From assembly GCF_018139985.1 (NCBI RefSeq), contig NZ_JAGSOU010000024.1, forward strand, positions 1 through 42,529: a stretch of DNA of 42,529 bases, read 5' to 3'. Both the position numbers and the translations under genes were made by a program. This DNA is from Actibacterium sp. MT2.3-13A (lineage in GTDB: Bacteria; Pseudomonadota; Alphaproteobacteria; Rhodobacterales; Rhodobacteraceae). How positions within the stretch are numbered: the stretch's first letter is position 1; every line of letters starts with the position of its first letter. Shown here piece by piece: positions 1-6,038 of this stretch. The notes below the pieces were generated by a model that was given only the letters and a program-made list of their open reading frames with translations, did not search any database and had not been told where the DNA came from.

Positions 1-143
1 CTCCGCTCCCGGCGCGCTTGCCCAAACCGACCAACCCAACTACCAATCCCAAACCCGCAGACTCTCGTTATGAACGAGGGACCACCGGGGGGCAGGTCAG
101 TTGGCGTTCAGCCATTCGGCGCCGAGGGCGCCGCCTGCCCGCC

Positions 144-743
144 TCAGCGCAGGATCGGCACCTGCGGCGCCGCGGTCTCGGGCAGCAGCCCGGTCAGGCG
201 CGGATCGTCGGCGATCTCCACCTGGCGCCGCCACGGGACGAACCCGCTGCGGATGTAGAAGGGCAGCGCCTGCGGGCTGTCCAGCGTGCAGGTATGGACG
301 TGGAAGCGCGCGATGCCGGGGCGCCAGGCCATCTCGATCGCGCGGTTCATCAGCCAGCGCCCCACCCCGCCGCCGATCAGCTCGGACGCGAGGCCGAAAA
401 ACGCCAGCTCGCATTCGCCCTCCTGCCGGAAATCCAGCTCCAGCAGGCCCTTGTCCGCGCCACCCGCGCGCAGGGCGTAGACCTCGACCCGCGGGTCGCG
501 CAGGATCGCCGCCAGCGCCTCCTCCGCCATCACGAGGCGCGAGAACCACAGCCAGTCCTCGGCGCCGACCGCGCGGAACAGGGCGCGATACCAGTCGGCG
601 GCGGGCGCCTGCACGCGCGTCAGGGTCACGCCCTCAGGCGCGCCCGCCGGACGCAGCGGCACCCGCGCGCGCATCTCCAGATGCGTGACCACCGCCGCCA
701 GCTTGCCCGGCGGCACGTCGTAGAACCCGTTCTTCAGCTCCAT
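144..743 (-). CDS. GNAT-family N-acetyltransferase
   Basis: A 199-residue protein that fits a GCN5-related N-acetyltransferase, which moves an acetyl group from acetyl-CoA to an unidentified amine. The recognisable part is the second half: LLELDFRQEGECELAFFGL reads as the central strands, GGGVGRWLMNRAIEMAW (about residues 132-148) matches the acetyl-CoA pyrophosphate loop and following helix, and the ALPFYIRSGF segment matches the C-terminal FY..GF motif. The first 55 or so residues are an extension outside the core. It lies downstream of tig on the same strand, with the tig terminator and about 120 bases between them, so it probably has its own promoter. The substrate cannot be told from the sequence. 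Confidence 0.85.
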   Translation of the reverse strand: MELKNGFYDVPPGKLAAVVTHLEMRARVPLRPAGAPEGVTLTRVQAPAADWYRALFRAVGAEDWLWFSRLVMAEEALAAILRDPRVEVYALRAGGADKGLLELDFRQEGECELAFFGLASELIGGGVGRWLMNRAIEMAWRPGIARFHVHTCTLDSPQALPFYIRSGFVPWRRQVEIADDPRLTGLLPETAAPQVPILR

Positions 744-814
744 CGCCCTGCCCCTTTTCTCGGTCCCGCCTCCGGGCTAAGGGCGGCCGGGCGCGATGGC
801 AAGGGGTGCGACGC

Positions 815-840
815 AAAAGGGCCGCCCAACCGGGCGGCCC
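815..840 (-). terminator. Intrinsic terminator after tig
   Basis: Perfect 9-bp arms GGGCCGCCC (819-827) and GGGCGGCCC (832-840) enclose a 4-base loop. On the minus strand the hairpin is followed by CTTTTG. It sits just past the tig stop codon. Confidence 0.8.
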
Positions 841-865
841 CTGCATTCCGTTCCCGGAAGGCGTC

Positions 866-2191
866 TTATTCGTCTTCCAGGGCCTCGACGGCCTTTTGCA
901 GGTCGTCCTTGGAGACCTCTTTCTCGGTGACCTCGGCCAGCTCGAACAGGTAGTCCACGACCTTGTCCTCGTAGAGGGGCGCGCGGATCTGCTGCTGCAT
1001 CTGCGGGTTCTGCTGCACGAACTGGAAGAAGGCCTGCTCCTGACCCGGGTACTGGCGGGCCTGGTTCATCATGGCCTGGGTCATCTCCGCGTCGGTCACC
1101 TCGACCTCGGCCTTGCGGCCCAGTTCGGCCAGCAGCAGCCCGAGGCGCACGCGGCGCTCGGCCAGCTTCTTGTGCTCGTCGGTGGGCTCGATCTCGCCAT
1201 GCTCATGGCCGTGCACCTCGGGGTGCTCCTCGTGCCACAGCTGATGCGCGATCTGCTTGGTCTCGGCCTCGACCAGGCTCGGCGGCAGCTCGAAGCTGAC
1301 CATCTCGTCGAGGATGTCCAGCAGCTTGCGCTTCATCACCGCGCGCGAGGCGCCGGCGTATTCGGCCTCCAGGCGCTCGGCGACCTGGGCCTTCAGCGCC
1401 TCCAGATCCTCGGAGCCGAAGCGCTTGGCCAGCTCGTCGTCGATCTCGGCCGCCTTCGGGGCCTTCACGGCCTTGATCTTGCACTCGAACACGGCATCCT
1501 TGCCGGCCAGGTGCTCGGCGCCATACTCGGTCGGGAAGGTCACCTCGACATTCTTCTCGTCGCCGGCCTTCGCGCCCTTCAGCTGATCCTCGAAGCCGGG
1601 GATGAACGCGCCCGAACCCAGCACCAGCGGGTAATCCTCGGCCGCGCCGCCCTCGAAGGCTTCGCCGTCGACCTTGCCGAGGAAGTCGAACACGACCTGA
1701 TCGCCCTCGTCGGCGGCGCCGTCCTTGTCCTCGAACTCCTGAGCGGTTTCGGCGAGGTTCTTCAGCGCGTCCTGCACGTCCTCGTCGGCGGCCTTGACCA
1801 CCAGCTTCTCTAGGCTGACGCCCTTCATGTCCAGCTCGGGGACGTCGGGCAGCGCCTCATAGGTCATCTCGACGACGACGTCGTCGCCCTCTTTCCAGTC
1901 CTCGTTGGTCATCTTGACGTCGGGCTGGGCCGCCGGGCGGGCGCCGGTTTCCTCGAAATGCGCGTTCATGGCGCCGTCGACGCTTTCCTGCATCGCCTCG
2001 CCCAGCAGGCGCTGGCCGAACTGCTTCTTCAGCAGGGCCATGGGCACCTTGCCCTTGCGGAAGCCCTTCATCTCGATCTCGGGCTGGGCCTCGACCAGTT
2101 TCTCGTTGACCTTGGCCTCAAGTTCGGCGGCGGTGACGGTGATCTGATAGCCGCGCTTCAGACCTTCGTTCAGGGTCTCGGTGACCTGCAT
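866..2191 (-). CDS. tig: Trigger factor (ribosome-bound peptidyl-prolyl isomerase chaperone)
   Basis: A 441-residue trigger factor, which docks at the ribosomal exit tunnel and shields nascent chains. The N-terminal ribosome-binding domain carries the family signature as [17 protein letters not shown] near residues 43-59. The FKBP-type isomerase domain follows (around 150-245, with [16 protein letters not shown] and [16 protein letters not shown]), then the long helical C-terminal chaperone domain. The frame stays open upstream to 2248, but that part translates a tRNA fragment. The ATG at 2191 gives the family N-terminus ([10 protein letters not shown]) and has a good AGAGGAAG ribosome site. 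Only 22 bases separate this ATG from the tRNA-Leu remnant, so before the island inserted tig followed tRNA-Leu directly and may have been co-transcribed with it. Confidence 0.97.
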   Translation of the reverse strand: MQVTETLNEGLKRGYQITVTAAELEAKVNEKLVEAQPEIEMKGFRKGKVPMALLKKQFGQRLLGEAMQESVDGAMNAHFEETGARPAAQPDVKMTNEDWKEGDDVVVEMTYEALPDVPELDMKGVSLEKLVVKAADEDVQDALKNLAETAQEFEDKDGAADEGDQVVFDFLGKVDGEAFEGGAAEDYPLVLGSGAFIPGFEDQLKGAKAGDEKNVEVTFPTEYGAEHLAGKDAVFECKIKAVKAPKAAEIDDELAKRFGSEDLEALKAQVAERLEAEYAGASRAVMKRKLLDILDEMVSFELPPSLVEAETKQIAHQLWHEEHPEVHGHEHGEIEPTDEHKKLAERRVRLGLLLAELGRKAEVEVTDAEMTQAMMNQARQYPGQEQAFFQFVQQNPQMQQQIRAPLYEDKVVDYLFELAEVTEKEVSKDDLQKAVEALEDE

Positions 2192-2213
2192 GTGTCTTCC
2201 TCTCTCACATCCT

Positions 2214-2268
2214 TGGTGCGGGTGGAGGGACTTGAACCCCCACGCCATAGGCGCCAGAACCTAAATCT
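2214..2268. repeat. Left att direct repeat (tRNA-Leu 3' fragment)
   Basis: This 55-bp segment matches the anticodon loop through CCA end of the tRNA-Leu at 5466-5549, differing only at 2248. The match stops abruptly after 2268. It has no acceptor 5' strand or D arm, so it is an attachment-site remnant rather than a tRNA gene. Confidence 0.93.
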
Positions 2269-2270
2269 TA

Positions 2271-2289
2271 TGAATTGTGTTACAATTCA
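2271..2289. repeat. Hairpin beside the left att repeat
   Basis: A perfect inverted repeat, TGAATTGT (2271-2278) and ACAATTCA (2282-2289), with a 3-base spacer begins two bases inside the island from the end of the att repeat. It could be a binding site for the recombinase or a directionality factor. There is no run of T to make it a terminator. Confidence 0.6.
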
Positions 2290-2302
2290 ATGACTTAGGC
2301 GA

Positions 2303-2348
2303 TTTGTTAGTCACTTTTTTCGCCCTTTCTAGGGGTAAAGTGACTAAC
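2303..2348. repeat. Left-arm inverted repeats, integrase arm-site-like
   Basis: GTTAGTCACTTT (2306-2317) and its exact reverse complement AAAGTGACTAAC (2337-2348) form a 12-bp inverted pair. Extended to 2303-2317, the first copy matches, in reverse complement, 15 bp at the other end of the island (5382-5396). Short repeats shared by both ends of a tRNA-inserted element are typical of arm-type integrase sites; the binding role here is inferred. Confidence 0.65.
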
Positions 2349-2590
2349 TACGACCTCGAGAAATTCCCCAGGGCTAGCCCACAAGAAAAATCCACCCGCT
2401 GATGCTCACCGAAGTGAGCCGTTTGACGTGCCGCTATTAGAGAAAAACCCGGCGGGAATCCACCCAAAAAACTGACGCGCGGGCCACCTCATGCTACAAC
2501 GCGCATTTCACGACTTCAGGTTGAGCGAACGGGGCAAGTTGGACCCGGGCACCAAGTGATGGCTTTCCAGCGACACATATGGACGGTGCC
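2349..2590. other. Left end of island, no gene seen
   Basis: No convincing coding sequence lies between the arm-like repeats and the end of vsr. The only clear structure is the tetraloop hairpin at 2404-2419. The short open frames here have neither ribosome sites nor recognisable protein sequence. Confidence 0.6.
2404..2419 (-). terminator. UUCG-type hairpin downstream of vsr
   Basis: On the minus strand GCTCAC and GTGAGC close a cUUCGg tetraloop, the most stable RNA tetraloop type, and a short T-rich tract (GATTTTTCTT) follows about 14 bases later. It may terminate the methyltransferase-HNH-vsr transcript before it reaches tig. The distance to the T tract weakens the call. Confidence 0.4.
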
Positions 2591-3043
2591 CTATGAAGCC
2601 CGAATCCCTTCAATCTCTCCAAACTCAGAATCGCTGGTCACCCAATCGGCGACTGCATGGATGAGTTCCTTCTCATCCCACCGGGCGGCCCCCTTCATGC
2701 AGCATTCCCAGACGATCAGGACGCGCCATCCAGCAGCCCGAAGTGCGGAAGTATTCAAGGCATCTCTCTCGCGGTTGCGGCTGATCTTCGGCCCCCAATA
2801 GCTCTTGTTGGTCTTTGGCGATCGGCCCAGGCAGTCGTGGCCATGCCAATAACAGCCGTGGACTTGGATCACAGCATGGTAGCGAGGAAGGACGATATCC
2901 GGACGCCCCGGCAAATCCCTACGATGGAGTCTGAAACGGAAACCGCAGGCGTGGAGCCCGCGGCGAATAATCATTTCCGGTTTCGTATCTCTTGACCTGA
3001 TCCGCGCCATGTTCTCGGACCGGGTCATCGGTTGTCCTGTCAT
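2591..3043 (-). CDS. vsr: Very short patch repair endonuclease Vsr
   Basis: A 150-residue Vsr endonuclease. It nicks next to T:G mismatches that arise when 5-methylcytosine deaminates, protecting the sites methylated by its partner methyltransferase. Family features seen are the MTRSENMARIRSRDTKPE start, GRPDIVLPRY with the metal-binding Asp, QVHGCYWHGHDC with the active-site and zinc-site His/Cys residues, and the DALNTSALRAAGWRVLIVWEC segment. The frame is open to 3094, but the ATG at 3043 overlaps the TGA of the HNH gene as ATGA, which marks translational coupling and decides the start. Last gene of the island operon. G+C is lower than in neighbouring core genes. Confidence 0.95.
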   Translation of the reverse strand: MTGQPMTRSENMARIRSRDTKPEMIIRRGLHACGFRFRLHRRDLPGRPDIVLPRYHAVIQVHGCYWHGHDCLGRSPKTNKSYWGPKISRNRERDALNTSALRAAGWRVLIVWECCMKGAARWDEKELIHAVADWVTSDSEFGEIEGIRAS

Positions 3044-3636
3044 AGATTGGAGATATGCTCCTTGGCCGCCGCGGGAAACTTGTCGATCAGCCATTTCAGA
3101 ACCTTCTGCTGATCGGATGATCGGGCGCGTCTAATTCTGGCTAGCAAGTCTGCTTCATCCGGCCTGATCGGCGTGATATTGGCCAATCCCTCATTGCAGA
3201 TTGAGCACTGAGCCTTAAGATTGTCCGGATCATCGGTGCCCCCCTTACTCTTGTCCAAGATATGTCCAAGATGCAGCCGGGTTTTTCTCCCAGAATCGTA
3301 AGGATGGGGTTGGCCTGCTTCAGCGCCGCAAGTCTGGCATGTATAGCCGTCTCGCTCGAGAACTATGGCCCGGGTTTCCTTCGAAATCTTCCTCGCGTTT
3401 TTCGGTCGCGGAACCGGATCTAGCAGTAGATATTGGCCCGCCTTCAGATCGGCCCGATCATTGTGGGTCAGAATCTGGTACCCTTCTTCATCACGAAGTT
3501 CTCGAACGCGTCGAGCCCATTCCGTAATGTTCTTAGCAACGGGCCTCAGCTCGTCGCCATCCATTACTCGACCGATATTCTTCAAGAAATGGCGCCTGAG
3601 AAGGGAACGAGCCCCCTCTACCTTTCTTCCTGCCAC
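3040..3636 (-). CDS. HNH endonuclease, probable restriction enzyme
   Basis: A 198-residue protein with a C-terminal HNH nuclease domain: TCQTCGAEAG (zinc knuckle Cys pair), RLHLGHILDKSKGG (catalytic His region), and DPDNLKAQCSICNEG (the N and second Cys pair), about residues 98-155. The N-terminal 80 residues are not recognised and may recognise DNA. Because it lies between a cytosine-5 methyltransferase and vsr in one operon, I infer it is the restriction partner; specificity is unknown. The start is GTG at 3636 with a GGGGAG ribosome site 8 bases upstream; no ATG lies in frame between it and the stop at 3684. Its TGA overlaps the vsr ATG. It could instead be a homing-type HNH nuclease, but the context argues for restriction. 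Confidence 0.87.
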   Translation of the reverse strand: MAGRKVEGARSLLRRHFLKNIGRVMDGDELRPVAKNITEWARRVRELRDEEGYQILTHNDRADLKAGQYLLLDPVPRPKNARKISKETRAIVLERDGYTCQTCGAEAGQPHPYDSGRKTRLHLGHILDKSKGGTDDPDNLKAQCSICNEGLANITPIRPDEADLLARIRRARSSDQQKVLKWLIDKFPAAAKEHISNL

Positions 3637-3686
3637 GACTCGATCTCCCCAGTAGGTTCGATCGATTATGTAATCCAGAGTTCAGG

Positions 3687-4655
3687 CTATGCAACCGAGC
3701 GGCGACTTTCTTCCTCAATATCAGCGGCATCCAGAGCCGCATGGATCCTGCCAGCCACGGCCGCTGCGACCGGCGGAGGGAAGGCGTTGCCGACCTGGCG
3801 GTACGCAGCGGTTTTCCGCCCCGCGAACTTCCATTCCAGCGGGAAACCTTGAAGCAGGGACACCATCGGGACCGTGAGGCGAGGCATGCCGACAAAATCC
3901 CGATCCGGCGGGGCGTCGGCCACACCTTTTCCGCAGACGCCAAGGGTCGCCCAAGCCTTCTTTGCTCGGGTCGGTCCGAGGTCGGGGCCCCCGTGCTTCT
4001 TTGAACCACCAACCACGGTGGGCGCAATGTCGTCCGCCATTTTCTTCCATTTGGCGGCACCTCGCCAGCCTCTGGCCTTCATTAGAGGGTAGAGGACCTC
4101 GCCAACGGATTTTGGGTTGTCCTCTTCAACCTGAGGCCAGTGGAAATGCTTCCACTCGTCCTTGCGCAGGGCAACGATCACCACCCGCGGGCGCAACTGA
4201 GAGACACCGAAATCGGATGCGTTCAGAAGACGCCAGTCGCATTCGTAGCCGAGATCATTAAGCCGGTTCTTCAGTTCCAAACGGTAGTCTTCGAATACAG
4301 CGCCCAGAAAGCCACGAACGTTCTCCAACATCACCGCACGAGGTTTGATCTCCTCGACAAGTCTCAAGGCCTCAGGGAACAGATCCCGCTCGTCAGCCGC
4401 ACCCAGCTGTTTCCCCGCAATAGAGAAAGGCGGACAAGGAACACCTCCGGCGAGCAGATCGGCACCTTCATACGGCATACCGCTGAACTGCCGCACGTCG
4501 CCTTCGATTACATTCCAGGCCGGCCGGTTCAGTCGGAGTGTTTCACACGCGATACGTTCGATTTCGAGCAGCGCGGCGGGTTCAAATTTTGCATACTCAA
4601 GACCAAGAGCTTGACCGCCAGCTCCTGCACAGATCTCCACGCATGTTCTTGCCAT
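3687..4655 (-). CDS. DNA (cytosine-5-)-methyltransferase
   Basis: A 322-residue C5-cytosine methyltransferase that transfers methyl from S-adenosylmethionine to cytosine in an unknown DNA site. Conserved motifs in order: I (EICAGAGGQALGLEY), IV with the catalytic Cys (AGGVPCPPFS), VI (ENVRGFL), VIII (QLRPRVVIVAL), the LTVPMVSLLQGFP region (IX) and X (RQVGNAFPPPVA). The span between VIII and IX, about residues 170-265, is the target recognition region and reads as lower-complexity Lys/Trp-rich sequence. An AGGAGG ribosome site sits 7 bases before the ATG. First gene of the methyltransferase-HNH-vsr operon, 50 bases ahead of HNH. The m5C chemistry fits the presence of vsr. Confidence 0.95.
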   Translation of the reverse strand: MARTCVEICAGAGGQALGLEYAKFEPAALLEIERIACETLRLNRPAWNVIEGDVRQFSGMPYEGADLLAGGVPCPPFSIAGKQLGAADERDLFPEALRLVEEIKPRAVMLENVRGFLGAVFEDYRLELKNRLNDLGYECDWRLLNASDFGVSQLRPRVVIVALRKDEWKHFHWPQVEEDNPKSVGEVLYPLMKARGWRGAAKWKKMADDIAPTVVGGSKKHGGPDLGPTRAKKAWATLGVCGKGVADAPPDRDFVGMPRLTVPMVSLLQGFPLEWKFAGRKTAAYRQVGNAFPPPVAAAVAGRIHAALDAADIEEESRRSVA

Positions 4656-4756
4656 GTTCCCGCCTCCTGCTTCGTCTTTGAGTGGCTATTTAGCCAGAGT
4701 CGCGACGCCCACACAAGAACAGATCGACAACATCATGTGGGAGGCGCAAGCACACA

Positions 4757-4790
4757 CCCTACTGGTAGGGATTCTAAATATGCTCCACAT
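4757..4790 (-). promoter_or_regulatory. Candidate promoter with operator-like palindrome upstream of the methyltransferase
   Basis: A 14-bp inverted repeat (CCCTAC-TG-GTAGGG, 4757-4770) lies about 100 bases before the methyltransferase ATG. Directly upstream of it on the minus strand is TAGAAT, a good -10 hexamer, so a protein bound to the palindrome would cover the start of transcription. No convincing -35 is seen. Many restriction systems autoregulate through such sites; which protein would bind here is unknown, and no C-protein gene is present. Confidence 0.35.
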
Positions 4791-4919
4791 CATGCGCGGT
4801 CACAGTAAACGCTGACAGATTAATGAGCGGCTAACAGACCTTGTCTTACCGGGGCGGATGCCGACGGGCGCTTGGCCCCTACCTAGACACACCGCCCCCC
4901 GCGGTGCTAGAGCCGGGAC

Positions 4920-5015
4920 ATGTTGGACAAGAACCCAAAAGCCTTCGCCAAACTCTATCTGTGGATCGTCTTCGCGGTGCTGGTCGGCCTATTTATCGCG
5001 ACTAGGCAGCACTAG
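4920..5015 (+). CDS. Possible 31-residue single-span membrane peptide
   Basis: An ATG-TAG frame coding for 31 residues, beginning MLDKNPKAFAKLYLWIVF and continuing through a hydrophobic stretch AVLVGLFIA to a short basic tail. This is a credible small single-pass membrane protein with the basic side facing the cytoplasm. Codon use looks like the host core genes rather than the A/T-richer restriction genes. The ribosome site (GAGCCGGGAC) is weak and the family is unknown, so it may be spurious. It lies inside the island between the methyltransferase promoter and the right arm. Confidence 0.35.
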   Translation: MLDKNPKAFAKLYLWIVFAVLVGLFIATRQH

Positions 5016-5381
5016 CCTTGTAGTTCAGGCCTGTTGCCCCCGCCGAAGCCGCACCCAAACATTTGCCCCGTAAAGTAGCTGAAGTAGGTACGCAGCAACC
5101 ACTTCCGCCGGTCGAGGTGTTCCCCGCAAGCGGGCCAAGTGTGGCCCATCACTCCGGCGCTCGAGTTGATCTTCAGGAAAACTCGGCTCCCGCGGGGAGC
5201 ATAGATTGGCGCTACACCGCGGCCAAGGACCTCGCGAAGACCCGCTGCACCAACACCATGATCCATGGCAGTCACCGGTCACCTGACCCAGGAATTGGAG
5301 AAAAACACCTTGGCCAAGGCGATCAGAAGCGCCTGTCAAAGGCCGCTCAACAGCACCATCAGCAGCAGAGCACAAAACGTG
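5016..5381. other. Right part of island, no confident gene
   Basis: No gene can be called. On the minus strand one frame runs from an ATG at 5407 to a stop at 5012 interrupted by only two TGA codons (5336-5338 and near 5280). Its first 23 codons are strongly hydrophobic, and its last open part (5012-5275, 87 codons) ends in a Gly/Phe-rich segment. It may be a decayed membrane-protein gene or chance. Confidence 0.4.
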
Positions 5382-5442
5382 AAAGTGACTAACAAAGTGA
5401 CCAGCATGGCACTTTTGACCCAAAAGCGGAACAAAAGCGAAC
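5382..5442. repeat. Right-arm repeats, integrase arm-site-like
   Basis: AAAGTGACTAAC (5382-5393) is followed directly by AAAGTGACCA (5394-5403), a partial second copy. The same word occurs twice, as an inverted pair, at the left end of the island (2306-2348). About 20 bases on there is an 11-bp tandem near-repeat (CAAAAGCGGAA at 5421, CAAAAGCGAAC at 5432). Repeats shared between ends point to a recombinase's arm sites. Confidence 0.62.
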
Positions 5443-5465
5443 AGAATTTCCCTTTGAAATCAGTA

Positions 5466-5520
5466 TGGTGCGGGTGGAGGGACTTGAACCCCCACGCCAA
5501 AGGCGCCAGAACCTAAATCT
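5466..5520. repeat. Right att direct repeat (inside tRNA-Leu)
   Basis: The 3' part of the intact tRNA-Leu gene, from the anticodon stem to the encoded CCA. It matches 2214-2268 at 54 of 55 positions and marks the insertion site of the island. Confidence 0.93.
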
Positions 5521-5549
5521 GGTGCGTCTACCAGTTCCGCCACACCCGC
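5466..5549 (-). tRNA. tRNA-Leu (anticodon UAG)
   Basis: On the minus strand the 5' acceptor strand GCGGGTG pairs with CACCCGC near the 3' end, followed by an A discriminator and an encoded CCA. The D arm (GGCGGAACTGGTAGACGC) and T arm (GGGGGTTCAAGTCCC) are canonical, and the anticodon stem CCAGA/TCTGG encloses TTTAGGT, giving anticodon TAG for CUA codons. The long variable arm (GGCGCCTTTGGCGT) is typical of a class II leucine tRNA. The 3' half is the attachment site of the neighbouring island, and the gene remains complete after the insertion. Confidence 0.97.
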
Positions 5550-5666
5550 TAAACCACGAAGGCAGCCCAAAGGGCCGCCCCGGAATTTCGCGCCCTTCTA
5601 GCAAAGCCTGCCCGGGGATGCGAGAGGAAAAAGAACCGCGGAAAGCGGGCCGCGTTTACCGATTTT

Positions 5667-5684
5667 TGACACATTCTGGTGTCA
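5667..5684. promoter_or_regulatory. Operator-like palindrome upstream of the Hint genes
   Basis: Perfect inverted arms TGACAC (5667-5672) and GTGTCA (5679-5684) with a 6-base spacer. The left arm overlaps a consensus -35 hexamer TTGACA (5666-5671), but no good -10 is found 17 bases on. A strong AAGGAGGAG tract follows at 5691 and is too far (about 40 bases) from the Hint ATG at 5739 to act as its ribosome site. The binding protein is unknown. Confidence 0.35.
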
Positions 5685-5738
5685 TGATGAAGGAGGAGAA
5701 AGGCACCCCCCGCTTCGCGGCCATCAGCGAGACCCGTC

Positions 5739-6038
5739 ATGACCTATTACAGACCCGAGAATTTGAGGCCCTCCTCGCGGATCAGGCGCTACCCCGCCGC
5801 AACCATGCCGGCCGGCACGATCGTCCTGACCCTGCGCGGCGCGCTGCCGGTGGAGGATATCCACCTCGGCGACCGCGTATGCACCCGCTCCGGCGCGAGC
5901 CCGGTGAAACGCGTGCATACCTACGACCAGCAACATTTCACTCTTGAGTTCGACGAGCACCAGACCGTCTATGTGCTCGGCGACCATTGCTTCCCACATT
6001 ACACGGTGCACGATGACAGCGGACAGGACTCCAAATGA
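5739..6038 (+). CDS. Miniature Hint-domain protein 1
   Basis: A 99-residue protein resembling the first part of the Hint (hedgehog/intein) fold common in Rhodobacteraceae: AGTIVLTLRGALPVEDIHLGDRV...TRSG, about residues 25-55. In self-processing Hint proteins a Cys or Ser stands at the splice or cleavage point before this block and a His-Asn pair closes the domain. Neither is evident here, so it is probably not autocatalytic. It is clearly paralogous to the next gene: both share AGT[IV]VLT, GDR[VI], TR[SA]G and LEFD. It overlaps that gene by 26 bp. The ATG at 5739 lacks a strong ribosome site. Function unknown. Confidence 0.6.
   Translation: MTYYRPENLRPSSRIRRYPAATMPAGTIVLTLRGALPVEDIHLGDRVCTRSGASPVKRVHTYDQQHFTLEFDEHQTVYVLGDHCFPHYTVHDDSGQDSK

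Larger units (their letters stand above)
2214..5520. mobile_element. tRNA-Leu genomic island with restriction-modification genes, no integrase
   Basis: A 55-bp direct repeat (2214-2268 and 5466-5520, one mismatch at 2248/5500, repeat period 3252 bp) brackets this segment. The right copy is the 3' part of an intact tRNA-Leu and the left copy is an orphan tRNA tail: the usual result of tyrosine-integrase insertion into a tRNA 3' end. Base composition inside is visibly more A/T-rich than in the flanking genes, especially across the endonuclease genes. Cargo is a cytosine methyltransferase, an HNH endonuclease and Vsr. No integrase, excisionase or replication gene is visible, so the island must be moved by a recombinase elsewhere or is an internally deleted remnant. 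The boundaries are seen directly; the mechanism is inferred. Confidence 0.88.

Noticed and set aside
64-78. Small hairpin CTCGTT-ATG-AACGAG near the window start
   Set aside because: Short, no T run, and no adjacent gene to terminate; the first 143 bases show no supported gene.
2214-2268. A second tRNA-Leu gene
   Set aside because: Only the 3' half is present; no D arm or 5' acceptor strand, so it is an att remnant.
5465-5947. Open frame running through the tRNA-Leu gene into the Hint region
   Set aside because: It translates the tRNA, and its downstream part is out of frame with the conserved Hint block.
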